Source: CBFDCQ01 sp965603355
GTDB taxonomy: Bacteria; Hydrogenedentota; CAZGCA01; CBFDCQ01
Assembly (NCBI GenBank): GCA_965603355.1
Contig: CBFDCQ010000047.1
Span: 1 to 24,632 of the forward strand
DNA: 24,632 nucleotides
Direction: 5' to 3'
In this document: positions 6,899 through 15,012 of the stretch, piece by piece
How the letters are laid out: each line of letters starts with the position of its first letter
Numbering within the stretch: position 1 is the first letter of the stretch
Notes under the pieces: generated by a model
Seen by the model: the letters and a program-made list of their open reading frames with translations, nothing else
What the model was told of the DNA's origin: nothing
Database searches by the model: none
Translations under genes and position numbers: made by a program

Positions 6899-8142
6899 TC
6901 AAGAGAATTGCCATCTTGGGCGGGAGCAGCGTTTACACGCCGGAGTTCGTATCGTCAATTATAGCCAGAAATCTTCCCATCAGAGAGCTCGTTCTCGTGG
7001 GGCGTACCGAGCGCAAGCTGCAGCTCGTTGCGGCTTTCTGCCAGAGAATGTTCGACAAGAACGGTTTCCCGACAAAGGTTATAGCGACGCGGGACGTGGT
7101 GGAAGCGGTCAAGGGAGCCAGCTATATTCTTAACCAGATCAGGGTCGGGGGTATGATGGCGCGCGCCCGCGACGAACGCATTCCGCCGACAATGGACATG
7201 ATCGGCGATGAAACGCTGGGCGCCGGCGGCATTGCGAACGCGTTCCGCTCGCTGCCCGTCGTACTGGAATATGCCCGGCTGATAGAGCGCACCACGCCGG
7301 ACGCCACGTTCATCAACCTGAGCAGCCCGATGGGCGTGCTTGTGGAGGCGCTTGGCAAGTACACGTCGATGAACGTTATCGGGATATGTGACGTGCCAAG
7401 CGTGTACATCGGGAAGGTGGCGAAGATACTCAACGCCGACTCGCAGGACCTGTGGGTGGACTATTTCGGGCTAAATCACATCGGCTGGATTCAGGACGTC
7501 AAGGTCAACGGCCGCAGCCAGATGGAACGCCTCCTCGATAGAATCATCCGAAGAAAACCGGATGGTTTCGACGTTGGACTCGTCGAGGTTTTTCGGATGA
7601 TCCCCACGCGTTTCGTCAAGTTCTTTTTCAGGGAGCAGGAGATCCTCAAGAAACAGAAAGAGCTGGTGAAGTATCGAGCCGAGGAGCTCTACGAGGCTGA
7701 ACAGCAAATACTGGAACAGTACGAGGATGAGAACCTGTGCGACGTGCCGGAACTGACGAAGGACAGAGGTGCCGTCTGGTACGAGCAGTCGATCATACCG
7801 CTTGTGGAGGCGTTGGAAAGCAGCGAACGTCGTGAACTGATTCTGTGCGTGAAAAATAACGGTGCCTTGAAGGGGTTTCCCGAAGACGCCGCGGTGGAAG
7901 TACCGGCCATGGTGAGCAAGAAAGGCATCGAGTTGCGCAAGGTGGGCGAAAGCCCTTGTTTCCTGAAGGGGCTGTTGTACTCAGTGAAGGCGAGTGAGAA
8001 CCTGACCGTCGAAGCCGTAATGCAGAGTTCGTACGACCTGGCGTTACAGGCCCTGGTCATCAACCCGCTCGTTCCCTCCCTGGACGCTGCCCGCCGATTT
8101 CTCGATAGGGTCGCTGAAGAAGAGAATCTATCACTACGTTGA
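6895..8142 (+). CDS. Glycoside hydrolase family 4 (6-phospho-beta-glucosidase-like)
   Basis: This 415-residue cytosolic protein belongs to the NAD- and manganese-dependent GH4 family. It shows the dinucleotide loop GGSSVYTPE (residues 9-17), NQIRVGGMMAR (80-90), ETLGAGG, NLSSP (141-145) and the metal ligands Cys165 in GICDVP and His195 in GLNHIGW. GH4 enzymes cleave glycosidic bonds by oxidation at C3 and elimination, most often on 6-phosphorylated disaccharides. The GICxVP context is closest to 6-phospho-beta-glucosidases, but the exact sugar cannot be read from sequence and no PTS transporter is nearby. It overlaps the PHP gene by four bases, and its TGA overlaps a TTG in the next gene. Confidence 0.9.
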   Translation: MIKRIAILGGSSVYTPEFVSSIIARNLPIRELVLVGRTERKLQLVAAFCQRMFDKNGFPTKVIATRDVVEAVKGASYILNQIRVGGMMARARDERIPPTMDMIGDETLGAGGIANAFRSLPVVLEYARLIERTTPDATFINLSSPMGVLVEALGKYTSMNVIGICDVPSVYIGKVAKILNADSQDLWVDYFGLNHIGWIQDVKVNGRSQMERLLDRIIRRKPDGFDVGLVEVFRMIPTRFVKFFFREQEILKKQKELVKYRAEELYEAEQQILEQYEDENLCDVPELTKDRGAVWYEQSIIPLVEALESSERRELILCVKNNGALKGFPEDAAVEVPAMVSKKGIELRKVGESPCFLKGLLYSVKASENLTVEAVMQSSYDLALQALVINPLVPSLDAARRFLDRVAEEENLSLR

Positions 8143-8147
8143 GTGCA

Positions 8148-8975
8148 ATGCAGTTGTGTCGTGCAGTTCTCGCCAGAATGATGAGGGCAGCAGCGCTGGT
8201 TTGCTGTCTTTCTTTTATCTCCCCTGATCTCAGCGCGGACCCGCTTGAGGATCTGTGGCTGAAAGTCGCCGTCAAGACGGCGTTAAGTCTCGATCCCTAT
8301 TTGCGGGTGCTGCCCATCACGATCGCGGTTGAGGAAGGTATGGTAACCGTGTCGGGAAACGTCGACCTTCCCATGCAAAAACGGTTGGCGATGCGCAGGA
8401 TCGGCGCGACAGTGGATTCCGGCAGCGTTATCGACCGACTGGTAATCGGACGCGATGCTCCGGGCGGCCCACCCGCCGAGCGAGTTGACGCGCGCGTTCT
8501 CAGAGACGCGAAGCTGGCACTGGCGGTCAGAAGGAAACTCAAGGAGGGTTCCGGCGTGACCGTACGCGACTTGCGGGTCGCGGCATCCGGCGGTGGCGTC
8601 ACGCTCAACGGCGAAGTCAATACGGCGGCCGACAAGGAGGAAGCGGGTCGGCGGGCGCGAGAGGTGGACGGCGTGTTCCGCGTCACTAATAAGTTAAGAC
8701 TGCCCGGAGAGGGACCGTCGTCGGACCGTCAAGGGTCGCCGGACCGGAGCTGGAAAGGTAGACTGTACGACAAGACGACGCTGTTTCGAGCGAGAAGGGT
8801 ACTGGCGAGGAACAGCGAGCTCGCGCCTTACCGGATAAAAGTTGAGGTCCGTGACGGCATCGTGACGTTGAAAGGGGAGGTGACGGACGAAGAGAAAGTG
8901 GTTCTGGCAGAACAGCTCATCACCGATTTGACGGGCATTGCGGGCGTCGTGAACGAGCTCCGCGTGAAACAATAG
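8148..8975 (+). CDS. Exported protein with three BON domains
   Basis: An N-terminal hydrophobic stretch (RMMRAAALVCCLSFISPDLSA) looks like a signal peptide, placing the protein in the periplasm or outer envelope. Three BON units follow: about residues 28-100 (ITIAVEEGMVTVSGNV), 110-175 (LRVAASGGGVTLNGEV) and 205-275 (IKVEVRDGIVTLKGEV). Each has the alpha-beta layout and the G.VTL.GEV strand. BON domains bind phospholipid or polysaccharide surfaces and are found in OsmY-like envelope-stress proteins. Start choice is uncertain: TTG 8139 overlaps the GH4 stop, ATG 8148 is used here, and ATG 8178 would still leave a signal peptide. Its place behind PHP and GH4 suggests co-transcription. Confidence 0.85.
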   Translation: MQLCRAVLARMMRAAALVCCLSFISPDLSADPLEDLWLKVAVKTALSLDPYLRVLPITIAVEEGMVTVSGNVDLPMQKRLAMRRIGATVDSGSVIDRLVIGRDAPGGPPAERVDARVLRDAKLALAVRRKLKEGSGVTVRDLRVAASGGGVTLNGEVNTAADKEEAGRRAREVDGVFRVTNKLRLPGEGPSSDRQGSPDRSWKGRLYDKTTLFRARRVLARNSELAPYRIKVEVRDGIVTLKGEVTDEEKVVLAEQLITDLTGIAGVVNELRVKQ

Positions 8976-9017
8976 GTTGTCGGCGAAATCGAGTCCGCGA
9001 CACGGAGAATCACATGT

Positions 9018-9335
9018 ATGCGTGAGGCCGGCGAGAAAGCCCGGAAAGTGCGCGCCAATATCAAGGTATCAGGGATGGTCCAGGGAGTCTTCTTCCGCGC
9101 CTACACCCGCGATAAAGCCGTGCAGCTGGGCGTGACCGGTTGGGTCAGAAACCTCCGCGACGGCCGCGTCGAGGGGCTGTTCGAGGGGAGCGAGCAGGCC
9201 GTGTCGCAGCTCATCAGCTGGTGCCGCAAAGGGCCTCCCAGCGCCAGGGTGACGGACGTTGAGGTCGAATGGGGAGAGTATTCGGGGGAATTTGACGCCT
9301 TCTTCATAGCGCGCAGCGCCGGATGGGACTATTGA
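9018..9335 (+). CDS. acyP: Acylphosphatase
   Basis: This 105-residue cytosolic enzyme hydrolyses acyl phosphates such as acetyl or carbamoyl phosphate. The family signature is clear: VSGMVQGVFFRAYTRDKA with the phosphate-binding Arg27, then GWVRNLRDGRVEG with catalytic Asn45, and EGSEQAV. The length is a little over the usual 90-95 because of an extra N-terminal stretch before KVRANIKV. ATG 9018 follows GGAG at 9004-9007. The gene lies 42 bases after the BON gene and may be the last gene of that operon. Confidence 0.95.
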   Translation: MREAGEKARKVRANIKVSGMVQGVFFRAYTRDKAVQLGVTGWVRNLRDGRVEGLFEGSEQAVSQLISWCRKGPPSARVTDVEVEWGEYSGEFDAFFIARSAGWDY

Positions 9336-9417
9336 AGTGAAGACACCAGCCTTGCCCGGTTCCCGAACGAGCCCGCCGTAGTTTCTCAGTGGACTAACTC
9401 GAACATGCTGCCCGGGG

Positions 9418-9446
9418 TTGACGTGACGGCCACGATTGGCTACAAT
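9418..9446 (+). promoter_or_regulatory. Near-consensus sigma70 promoter of a candidate RNA
   Basis: TTGACG (9418-9423) and TACAAT (9441-9446) are separated by exactly 17 bases; each hexamer has one mismatch to consensus. The expected start is near 9452. No start codon with a good ribosome binding site follows at a short distance. Confidence 0.65.
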
Positions 9447-9451
9447 ACTCG

Positions 9452-9797
9452 ACTGTAGAGTGCTTCAGAGGCATGCGTCGGGACGTTGGACCCAAAGTTC
9501 TCGGTTCTCGTGGGAGGTCACTCTCTGATGAAGCGCGGCCGAAAGACCCGCCTTACAGTCCTTTCTGACAGGGTTCTTCCTACTGCTCAATGTGCGAAGT
9601 CGCGTTGCGCCGGCTCCATCTGTTTCCCGCGTCGCCCGCATCAACCCGGACTGCCTGAACCGAAGGTCTCATATTATTGAGTCTCGCGCAGAAAGAGAAT
9701 AATCAACCAACAGGGAGGAAGTGAACAGCAGGTTTCCCGCGCAGAGCCTGCTGTTCCCAGGCTGCTGAGGAGCGTTAGAACAACGCCCCTTTTCTTT
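9452..9797 (+). ncRNA. Candidate structured RNA or long leader, family unknown
   Basis: The interval between a near-consensus promoter and an intrinsic terminator is about 345 bases and lacks a convincing ORF. It can form several stems: a perfect 9-bp stem AACAGCAGG / CCTGCTGTT (9724-9732 and 9747-9755), an ATTATT / AATAAT stem further 5', AGAGTG / CACTCT near the 5' end, and the terminator. I looked for RNase P RNA (GAGGAAAGTCC block), tmRNA (tRNA-like ends), SRP RNA (GGAAGGAAGCA block) and common riboswitch cores and found none. Because the terminator lies 70 bases before the next gene, it could instead be an attenuated leader of the 9868 gene. Confidence 0.45.
9767..9797 (+). terminator. 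Intrinsic terminator
   Basis: GAGGAGCGTT, a five-base loop AGAAC and AACGCCCCTT form a stem of about nine pairs with one A-C mismatch, followed by TTTTCTTT. It closes the candidate RNA unit that begins at about 9452. Confidence 0.65.
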
Positions 9798-9867
9798 AAG
9801 CTGCACGACGTTCGGTAAAGGCTGCTGATCTCTTGAGAAGGCGTGCGGCAGACAAGGGCGATGAACG

Positions 9868-10215
9868 ATGAAGCTGTGGGACCCAGCGAGTCGTGAAGCG
9901 AAGTTCATCGGGCTGGTACTGGGAGTGCCCATAATCCTGGTCGGTGTTGCGTCTGCCATCGTGCTCCTGTGGATTCAACGCGGACACGACCTCCTGTTCA
10001 GCACGGGTATAGGGGCGGGTATCGGCCTGCTCGTGTTTGTGGGCGGGGCATTGGCGAGTGTCGGTCGCGACGGTAAGTACGAGGTCAAGGACAACCTGGT
10101 ATCCGCCGCCGTGGTGGGTGTGCTGTTCGTCGCTCTCAGCCTGTTCCTGATCGTCATGGTGCGGGCTGCGGAAGTGGTTGAGTTTTACTACGAGTCGCGT
10201 GAAGCGGGACAGTGA
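9868..10215 (+). CDS. Small integral membrane protein, unknown
   Basis: I do not recognise this 115-residue protein. It has three or four hydrophobic segments: about residues 13-36, 44-64 (GIGAGIGLLVFVGGALASV) and 78-100 (AAVVGVLFVALSLFLIVMV), with a short charged hairpin RDGKYEVKD between the last two. No catalytic motif is visible. The ATG follows AAGGG by nine bases. It starts 70 bases after an intrinsic terminator and ends about 50 bases before the ComF gene, so it is probably the first gene of a short unit with comF. Confidence 0.7.
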   Translation: MKLWDPASREAKFIGLVLGVPIILVGVASAIVLLWIQRGHDLLFSTGIGAGIGLLVFVGGALASVGRDGKYEVKDNLVSAAVVGVLFVALSLFLIVMVRAAEVVEFYYESREAGQ

Positions 10216-10265
10216 CCGCGTGTCGCTGCCGCGATGCCTGTGCAAGTGCGCGGGAGGACATCCCG

Positions 10266-11045
10266 ATGTTGAGTTCTGCGGACGTCAGAGAATTTGTCGA
10301 TCAGGCCTCGTTCGCGCTGAAGAACCTGTTGCTGCCGGCGTTTTGCCGTCAGTGCGACTCGCGGATTCTCACCGACGAGAACATCTACTATTGCCCTCAA
10401 TGTTGGTCGGAAATCAGGTTGATCGAACGACCGTTCTGCTCCATCTGCGGCAAACCGCACGACAAGGCGGCCGGTTTCACCGAACGGGAGAACTTCCCGT
10501 GCGCCGAGTGCGTGCGCATCAAGAGGCGGCCGTACCGCAGCATGTGCGCGGCGACGGTCTACGACGGTCTCGTGCAGGAAGCAATAGCTTTTTTCAAGTA
10601 CGGTTCGCGCGAACCTTTAGCGGGTCCGCTCGCCGGATTGATGCTGAAGTTTGCGGAACGGGAGATAGATTTCACACGATACGATACGATTGTACCGGTG
10701 CCGCTGCACAGGGTGCGTCAACGTGAGCGCGGGTTCAATCAGGCTGTCGAGCTTGTACGATGTATGAAGGAGCGCATTCCCGGCCTTGTGGTCCAGAACG
10801 GGCTCGTACGCGTCCGTCCGACCCCACAGCAGACCCGGTCCACCGCCGCAGAACGGCGTCGCAACTTGCGGGGAGCGTTCGCGCTCGCCCGAGACGCCGA
10901 TTTCCGCAAAAAGAGCGTGCTCCTCGTTGATGACGTCATAACGACCGGAGCGACGGCGGAAGAATGCGCACGCACTCTTCGCAGAGGCGGCGCACAGATC
11001 GTAGATGTCTTCGGAGTCGCTCGTGCGGTGGGCTCGCAGCTGTAG
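10266..11045 (+). CDS. comF: ComF-family phosphoribosyltransferase-like protein
   Basis: This 259-residue protein has the ComF architecture. The N-terminal zinc-binding region has four CxxC pairs (C27/C30, C43/C46, C58/C61, C79/C82). The type I phosphoribosyltransferase domain follows, with PVPLHRVRQRERGFNQ in the middle and the PRPP-binding loop VLLVDDVITTGATAEE at about 218-233. ComF proteins are needed for uptake of single-stranded DNA in naturally competent bacteria, but homologues are widespread (GntX) and no other competence gene is present here. ATG 10266 is preferred because GGGAGG lies about nine bases upstream; an in-frame GTG at 10212 would overlap the previous gene. Confidence 0.9.
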   Translation: MLSSADVREFVDQASFALKNLLLPAFCRQCDSRILTDENIYYCPQCWSEIRLIERPFCSICGKPHDKAAGFTERENFPCAECVRIKRRPYRSMCAATVYDGLVQEAIAFFKYGSREPLAGPLAGLMLKFAEREIDFTRYDTIVPVPLHRVRQRERGFNQAVELVRCMKERIPGLVVQNGLVRVRPTPQQTRSTAAERRRNLRGAFALARDADFRKKSVLLVDDVITTGATAEECARTLRRGGAQIVDVFGVARAVGSQL

Positions 11046-11048
11046 GGG

Positions 11049-11062
11049 CGTTCAATTGAACG
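11049..11062. repeat. 14-base perfect palindrome after comF
   Basis: CGTTCAATTGAACG lies four bases after the comF stop. It has no T-run, so it is not a standard intrinsic terminator. It shares the CAATTG core with another perfect palindrome at 12055-12066, also just after a stop codon. Confidence 0.4.
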
Positions 11063-11145
11063 ACCTTACGTGGGTATCGCCGATGTGTAGGACGGATACC
11101 GACGCGGCCCCGCTTCGAGGAAGTGATTGAGGATTTTGCAGGTAG

Positions 11146-11164
11146 GGCGGGCATCCTGCCCGCC
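11146..11164. repeat. Dispersed palindrome, copy 2
   Basis: The same GGCGGGCA, TCC, TGCCCGCC hairpin as at 4279-4297, inverted relative to that copy. It lies between comF and the unknown gene at 11210, outside coding sequence. Confidence 0.7.
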
Positions 11165-11209
11165 GGGCGAGCCAGATAGACGCGCGGCAGCCGAGAGAAG
11201 GAAAGGGTC

Positions 11210-12046
11210 ATGCCTAAGAAAGACCAGATCTGGTTTTCCTGCTCGAGACACGACGATTGGTGGGAGCTGTATTTCTATCCAATGTGTTTTGCGGAGTGTC
11301 TGCCCTTGCTTGATGATGCGATAGAGGGAGAGCAGGTGGTTCTCTTGGAATTTGAGGGTACGCGGCAACTAAGGAAGTTGGGTATCTCCGGCCTGGAACG
11401 GTGTTCAAAAAGAGAATTGCCGGCGGTTTGTACATTCGCGAAATCACAGTTGTCGAAGTTCGAAAATATAGAACAGTGGGATCTAGATTGGGCGGATTTC
11501 AAGAAGAGGCCTTCAGCGGACTTACTCAGCCGGATTGATATTCGAGTATTCGACAACACTCTTTCAGAGTATATTAACCTCTTCTCTGAAGTTGGAAGTA
11601 GCGTACTGTTCTCATCACACGACAACGAAAGCGCCTACATGTGCGTCCGGAATTATGATGTTGCGCTGAAATTCCTCCAATACCTGCTGACCTCCTTTCT
11701 AAGTGAGCGCGCGCAGGGGCAGGACAGCATGCGTCTTCCAGACGCCCTATTTACACGACTCCTGGATAGATCGCCCGACGAGCTAATCATCGATCGCCGT
11801 GATGTCATCATTGCCGAAGGTCAGGTCTCGTTCACCTGCTGGCAGGCGAGTTTCGCCGAACGGATAAGGGCGTTTGACGTGAATGTCAGCGATGAACAGA
11901 TCTCTTTTTCAGACTGGGAGGAACGCCCACGCCCGGAATACATACGCGAACTCATATCTGGTTGTTCCATGCGGGGATGCCTCTTGTTCCTAGCTGTTCT
12001 CATCCTCGTCGTTGTTATCTTCGTTATTTGCAGAACGGTTTCTTAA
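11210..12046 (+). CDS. Unrecognised tail-anchored protein
   Basis: I do not recognise this 278-residue protein. It is acidic and apparently soluble for most of its length, with aromatic-rich segments (DDWWELYFYPMCF near residue 15-27; QWDLDWADF near 89). It ends in a single hydrophobic helix GCLLFLAVLILVVVIFVIC (about 255-273) and a short RTVS tail. This is a C-terminal anchor with the bulk in the cytosol. There is no signal peptide. Its codon use is visibly richer in A/T-ending codons (AAT, TTA, ATA, GAT) than the neighbouring genes, which could mean recent acquisition. The start has AAGGAAAGG at good distance. A dispersed palindrome lies upstream, and the downstream AsmA gene converges on it. 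Confidence 0.75.
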   Translation: MPKKDQIWFSCSRHDDWWELYFYPMCFAECLPLLDDAIEGEQVVLLEFEGTRQLRKLGISGLERCSKRELPAVCTFAKSQLSKFENIEQWDLDWADFKKRPSADLLSRIDIRVFDNTLSEYINLFSEVGSSVLFSSHDNESAYMCVRNYDVALKFLQYLLTSFLSERAQGQDSMRLPDALFTRLLDRSPDELIIDRRDVIIAEGQVSFTCWQASFAERIRAFDVNVSDEQISFSDWEERPRPEYIRELISGCSMRGCLLFLAVLILVVVIFVICRTVS

Positions 12047-12054
12047 GCGAACGC

Positions 12055-12066
12055 CGACAATTGTCG
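12055..12066. repeat. 12-base perfect palindrome between convergent genes
   Basis: CGACAATTGTCG lies nine bases after the stop of the tail-anchored protein gene and 40 bases before the end of the AsmA gene. It has no clear T-run on either strand. It may help separate the two convergent transcripts. Confidence 0.35.
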
Positions 12067-12105
12067 TGCAGGAGGTCATCAGAGCACAATCTGTTCGAGG
12101 CCGAC

Positions 12106-14931
12106 CTAGGGTTTAAGGATCTGGTCGAGCAGCTGCGTGCCGACCTCGCGGAGGAGCTTCTCTTCCGGTTTTTCCTCCTCGCCGGGCTCCTTTTTGCCGA
12201 CGATCTCCTCCATTATCTCCTCCCTGAGCTTCTCCACCCCTTTCTCCACGGCCTTTTTGGAGACTCTCTCCATGTCGAGCTTAACGCTTACACGAGGAAG
12301 CGTTCCGGAAGCAACGAACGGGACGACCACTCTGCCCTCCTCGTTCTCAAAGTAGCTCTGGACATCGCTGCCTCGGTTCTTCGCGCTTAGTTGCTCGGAG
12401 AGTATGGCTTGTGCGCGCATGTCCAGCGACTTGTCGAGACCGTACGTGCCGGAACAGCCTACGTCGAAGTTCTCGAGCTTCATGGCCATGCTTGATATCG
12501 TCGCCTGCTCGTTCGCAACTGCGAAGTCTACCGTCAGGTCCCGAAACACCGTGTTTTCCGGACCGAGCTCCGAGACGCCGGACATCTGCGAGACGGACTC
12601 GAGCTTTTTGGCAAGGTCGAACCCGTTGAACTGGCCGCGAGGAACCGTCACGTTACCGTTTGCTTTCAGCCTTTTCAGCATCCGTTCAGGATCGAGGCGA
12701 GGCGCGTCAAACTGTAGATTTCCTGATACTCGTCCCTCGACCATTCCTTTTGCGCTCTCGCTGAGCGCCAGTAGAGGCTTGATATCGATATCCTTGAGCG
12801 CCATCTTGCCCGACAGGGCCGGTTGCTCGAACACTTTGGCGGCCTTCACGGAGCCGTCGACCTCGCCGCCGCTCACTGCAGAGTAGAGCCGGTTCACCGT
12901 GACCGCGCCGTCCTTCAGACGGAACGCAACCTCCGTGTTTCCGAACTCCACGGTCTTGTAACGACCCTTGCCGACGGTGATCTTGCCGCTGAGATCGGCA
13001 CCTTTGAGGGGGGATTCGTCGGCTGGGGCTTTGGGCTGAGCCGGCTTTTCTGCTGCCGGTCGACGTGCCGCCGGCTCGGGCTGCTCTTGTTTCGGCGGCA
13101 TCAGCTTCTCGACGTCGATGTTGTCCGCGCTGACTGTAAACGAGCCCTTCGGAACGCGCAGACTGTTGAGGTCGGCGCCGACCTGCACTTTCGTGCCGCC
13201 CATCGAGAATGCAAGTCCGGTAAGTTTCGCGGACTCCTCTTTGGTGGACAAGGTAACGTCCGCAGTCCCGACGAGATTCTTTACCGGCAAACCGAGCTGG
13301 GGAGGAGCGACGCCAACATTCTTGAAATCCAGCTTACTCTTGAGCGTTGAAGGCATCTGTCCGCCCGTCCCCCTGGCTGCAACCGATAGACTCAGGTTTC
13401 CCGATGTCTTGTACGCCGCGATTTCCGGGACAATTCCCGCAAGCTCGTCAAGTGCCACGTTGCCGAAATCGAACGCCACGTCGTAGGCAAGGTCTCCCTG
13501 CTCAGGCAAGGTGACTTTCCCGGACCCGTTGAACGCCGTTTTTCCAAGGGCAACGTTAGGCAGCGTGAACGAGACCTCGTTGTCGAGAAGCTTTGCGACC
13601 GCCTTATCGATCCGGAAAGCCGGTACACTGTATGCTTTCCCGCCCGCACCTCTTGCACCGACACTGTCAAGGTTCAGGCTGATCGTAGCGTTTACGGCGC
13701 GCTTTTCCTCGTCTAGATCGCAATCGGCGGCCAGGTCCAGAAGCAGCTTTTCGATGTCGACGTCCCATCGGCCCTCCCCGGTGCCGGCGGTGGCGCTCAG
13801 CTTTGACAAGGTCGTCTTGCCCTGGACATCCGCCACCGTACTCCCGGCGGCGAGCGACCCTTTGCCGTCAAACTCGAAGCTGCCGACGTTGACTTTCGAT
13901 ACAGCGGGATGCAGTCCGGCAAGAGCGAGGCTTTCGACCTGGATTTTCCCCTCGAACGACGCCGCTTTCGCATCGTACCCGGCTGAAGCCGCGCCGTCTA
14001 TCGAGAACCGAGCACCGCCGACCGATCCTCCCGGACGGTTCGGAACGGGCACGGCGTAATCTCCCAACGACAGATTGCCGCTCCAGCGCGCAGTCTGGTC
14101 ATCATCGTTCAGCGAAACCGTGAACTGTCCCGAAAGTCTCTTGGACTGGAATCCTTGCGCGTACGATTTGACCAGGCTGAGGTCCATGTCCTGCAGTGTA
14201 ACGTCAACGTCTGCTCGCATGTTCTCAAGGGGCGGTGTTGGTCGCAGCGACCCTTTCGCCGAGAACGATCCTCCGAGCGCGTCGGCGGATACGTCGAACT
14301 TGATCGGCGCGGTCAGCGACAGATCGCGTACCTTGACGTTGAAGTTGTCAACTTGAATCGCTGTCGGCGGGCTGGTCTGTTTGTCAAGGAACTTGAGAGC
14401 GGCCTGACGTATCTCTATCCCGGCGATCGTGATAGCCGGTGGTGCGGAGGACCTTTCCGCCGCCGGTGCGGCAGTCTCCTCCGGCGGCGTCTCTTCAGCC
14501 GGCGCAGAAGCCACGTCCTCTTCGGGTTCTCGAGCGGCAATGTCGGCAAAGCTGAACTTGCCATCCTCAGAGCGGACGACCGAGATTGCCGGTTCCACCA
14601 GCACCACGTTTCCGATGGCGACGCGCTTCTTTAGGAGCGGGAACAGTTTCACACTCGCTTGAAGTCGACCCATCTTGACGAACGGCCCCTCGCCGAACTC
14701 CTCCGATTCCGCAATTTCAAGATCCGTCAAGCTGAGCCTGATACTGGGGATCAGACGAAGTTTCACTTCACCGAGTTTCACCTCCCTGCCGAGCGCGGAC
14801 TGCGCCTGCTCGACTATCAGTTCGCGAACCCAGGCGACGTCTATCAAGAGCGGGCCCACGACTCCCAAAACGATTAGCAGTACGACAAAGCCGACCAGTA
14901 CCGTTATCCCTATCTTGACTCGTTTTTTCAT
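12106..14931 (-). CDS. AsmA-family envelope protein
   Basis: This 941-residue protein has one N-terminal membrane helix (about residues 8-28), the AsmA-type start ARELIVEQAQSALGREVKLG followed by L.P.IRLSLTDLEI, then a long repetitive beta-rich region and the C-terminal AsmA-like segment with GTLPRVSVKLD near the end. An Ala/Pro/Glu-rich linker lies at about 135-165 and another Lys/Pro/Ala-rich linker near 620-645. AsmA-like proteins are anchored in the inner membrane, form long lipid-binding bridges in the periplasm and take part in outer-membrane lipid homeostasis. It ends with a charged coiled-coil-like region (EKGVEKLREEIMEEIVGKK). The gene is 81 bases behind the UbiA gene and probably the last of that operon. 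Confidence 0.85.
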   Translation of the reverse strand: MKKRVKIGITVLVGFVVLLIVLGVVGPLLIDVAWVRELIVEQAQSALGREVKLGEVKLRLIPSIRLSLTDLEIAESEEFGEGPFVKMGRLQASVKLFPLLKKRVAIGNVVLVEPAISVVRSEDGKFSFADIAAREPEEDVASAPAEETPPEETAAPAAERSSAPPAITIAGIEIRQAALKFLDKQTSPPTAIQVDNFNVKVRDLSLTAPIKFDVSADALGGSFSAKGSLRPTPPLENMRADVDVTLQDMDLSLVKSYAQGFQSKRLSGQFTVSLNDDDQTARWSGNLSLGDYAVPVPNRPGGSVGGARFSIDGAASAGYDAKAASFEGKIQVESLALAGLHPAVSKVNVGSFEFDGKGSLAAGSTVADVQGKTTLSKLSATAGTGEGRWDVDIEKLLLDLAADCDLDEEKRAVNATISLNLDSVGARGAGGKAYSVPAFRIDKAVAKLLDNEVSFTLPNVALGKTAFNGSGKVTLPEQGDLAYDVAFDFGNVALDELAGIVPEIAAYKTSGNLSLSVAARGTGGQMPSTLKSKLDFKNVGVAPPQLGLPVKNLVGTADVTLSTKEESAKLTGLAFSMGGTKVQVGADLNSLRVPKGSFTVSADNIDVEKLMPPKQEQPEPAARRPAAEKPAQPKAPADESPLKGADLSGKITVGKGRYKTVEFGNTEVAFRLKDGAVTVNRLYSAVSGGEVDGSVKAAKVFEQPALSGKMALKDIDIKPLLALSESAKGMVEGRVSGNLQFDAPRLDPERMLKRLKANGNVTVPRGQFNGFDLAKKLESVSQMSGVSELGPENTVFRDLTVDFAVANEQATISSMAMKLENFDVGCSGTYGLDKSLDMRAQAILSEQLSAKNRGSDVQSYFENEEGRVVVPFVASGTLPRVSVKLDMERVSKKAVEKGVEKLREEIMEEIVGKKEPGEEEKPEEKLLREVGTQLLDQILKP

Positions 14932-15012
14932 GGTTCAAGCCCTCGCTCAAATGGCCGCGGGGTCCAACGTCGGCGGCATAACGCGATCTCCCGAGAACCG
15001 TTCCCGGCAGAC

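Larger units (their letters stand above)
9336..9867. other. 532-base gene-free stretch holding a candidate RNA transcription unit
   Basis: No convincing protein gene is present. It contains a near-consensus promoter (9418-9446), a 9-bp perfect hairpin (9724-9755) and an intrinsic terminator (9767-9797). The stretches 9336-9417 and 9798-9867 show nothing recognisable apart from the ribosome binding site of the next gene. Confidence 0.6.

Noticed and set aside
9486..9680. A 64-codon frame inside the candidate RNA
   Set aside because: TTG start without a binding site, composition like random GC-rich sequence, no recognisable motif.
9452..9797. RNase P RNA, tmRNA or SRP RNA
   Set aside because: The universally conserved blocks of these RNAs are not present on either strand.
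10266..11045. Natural competence locus
   Set aside because: ComF homologues are widespread outside competent bacteria and no comEA, comEC, dprA or pilus assembly gene accompanies it.
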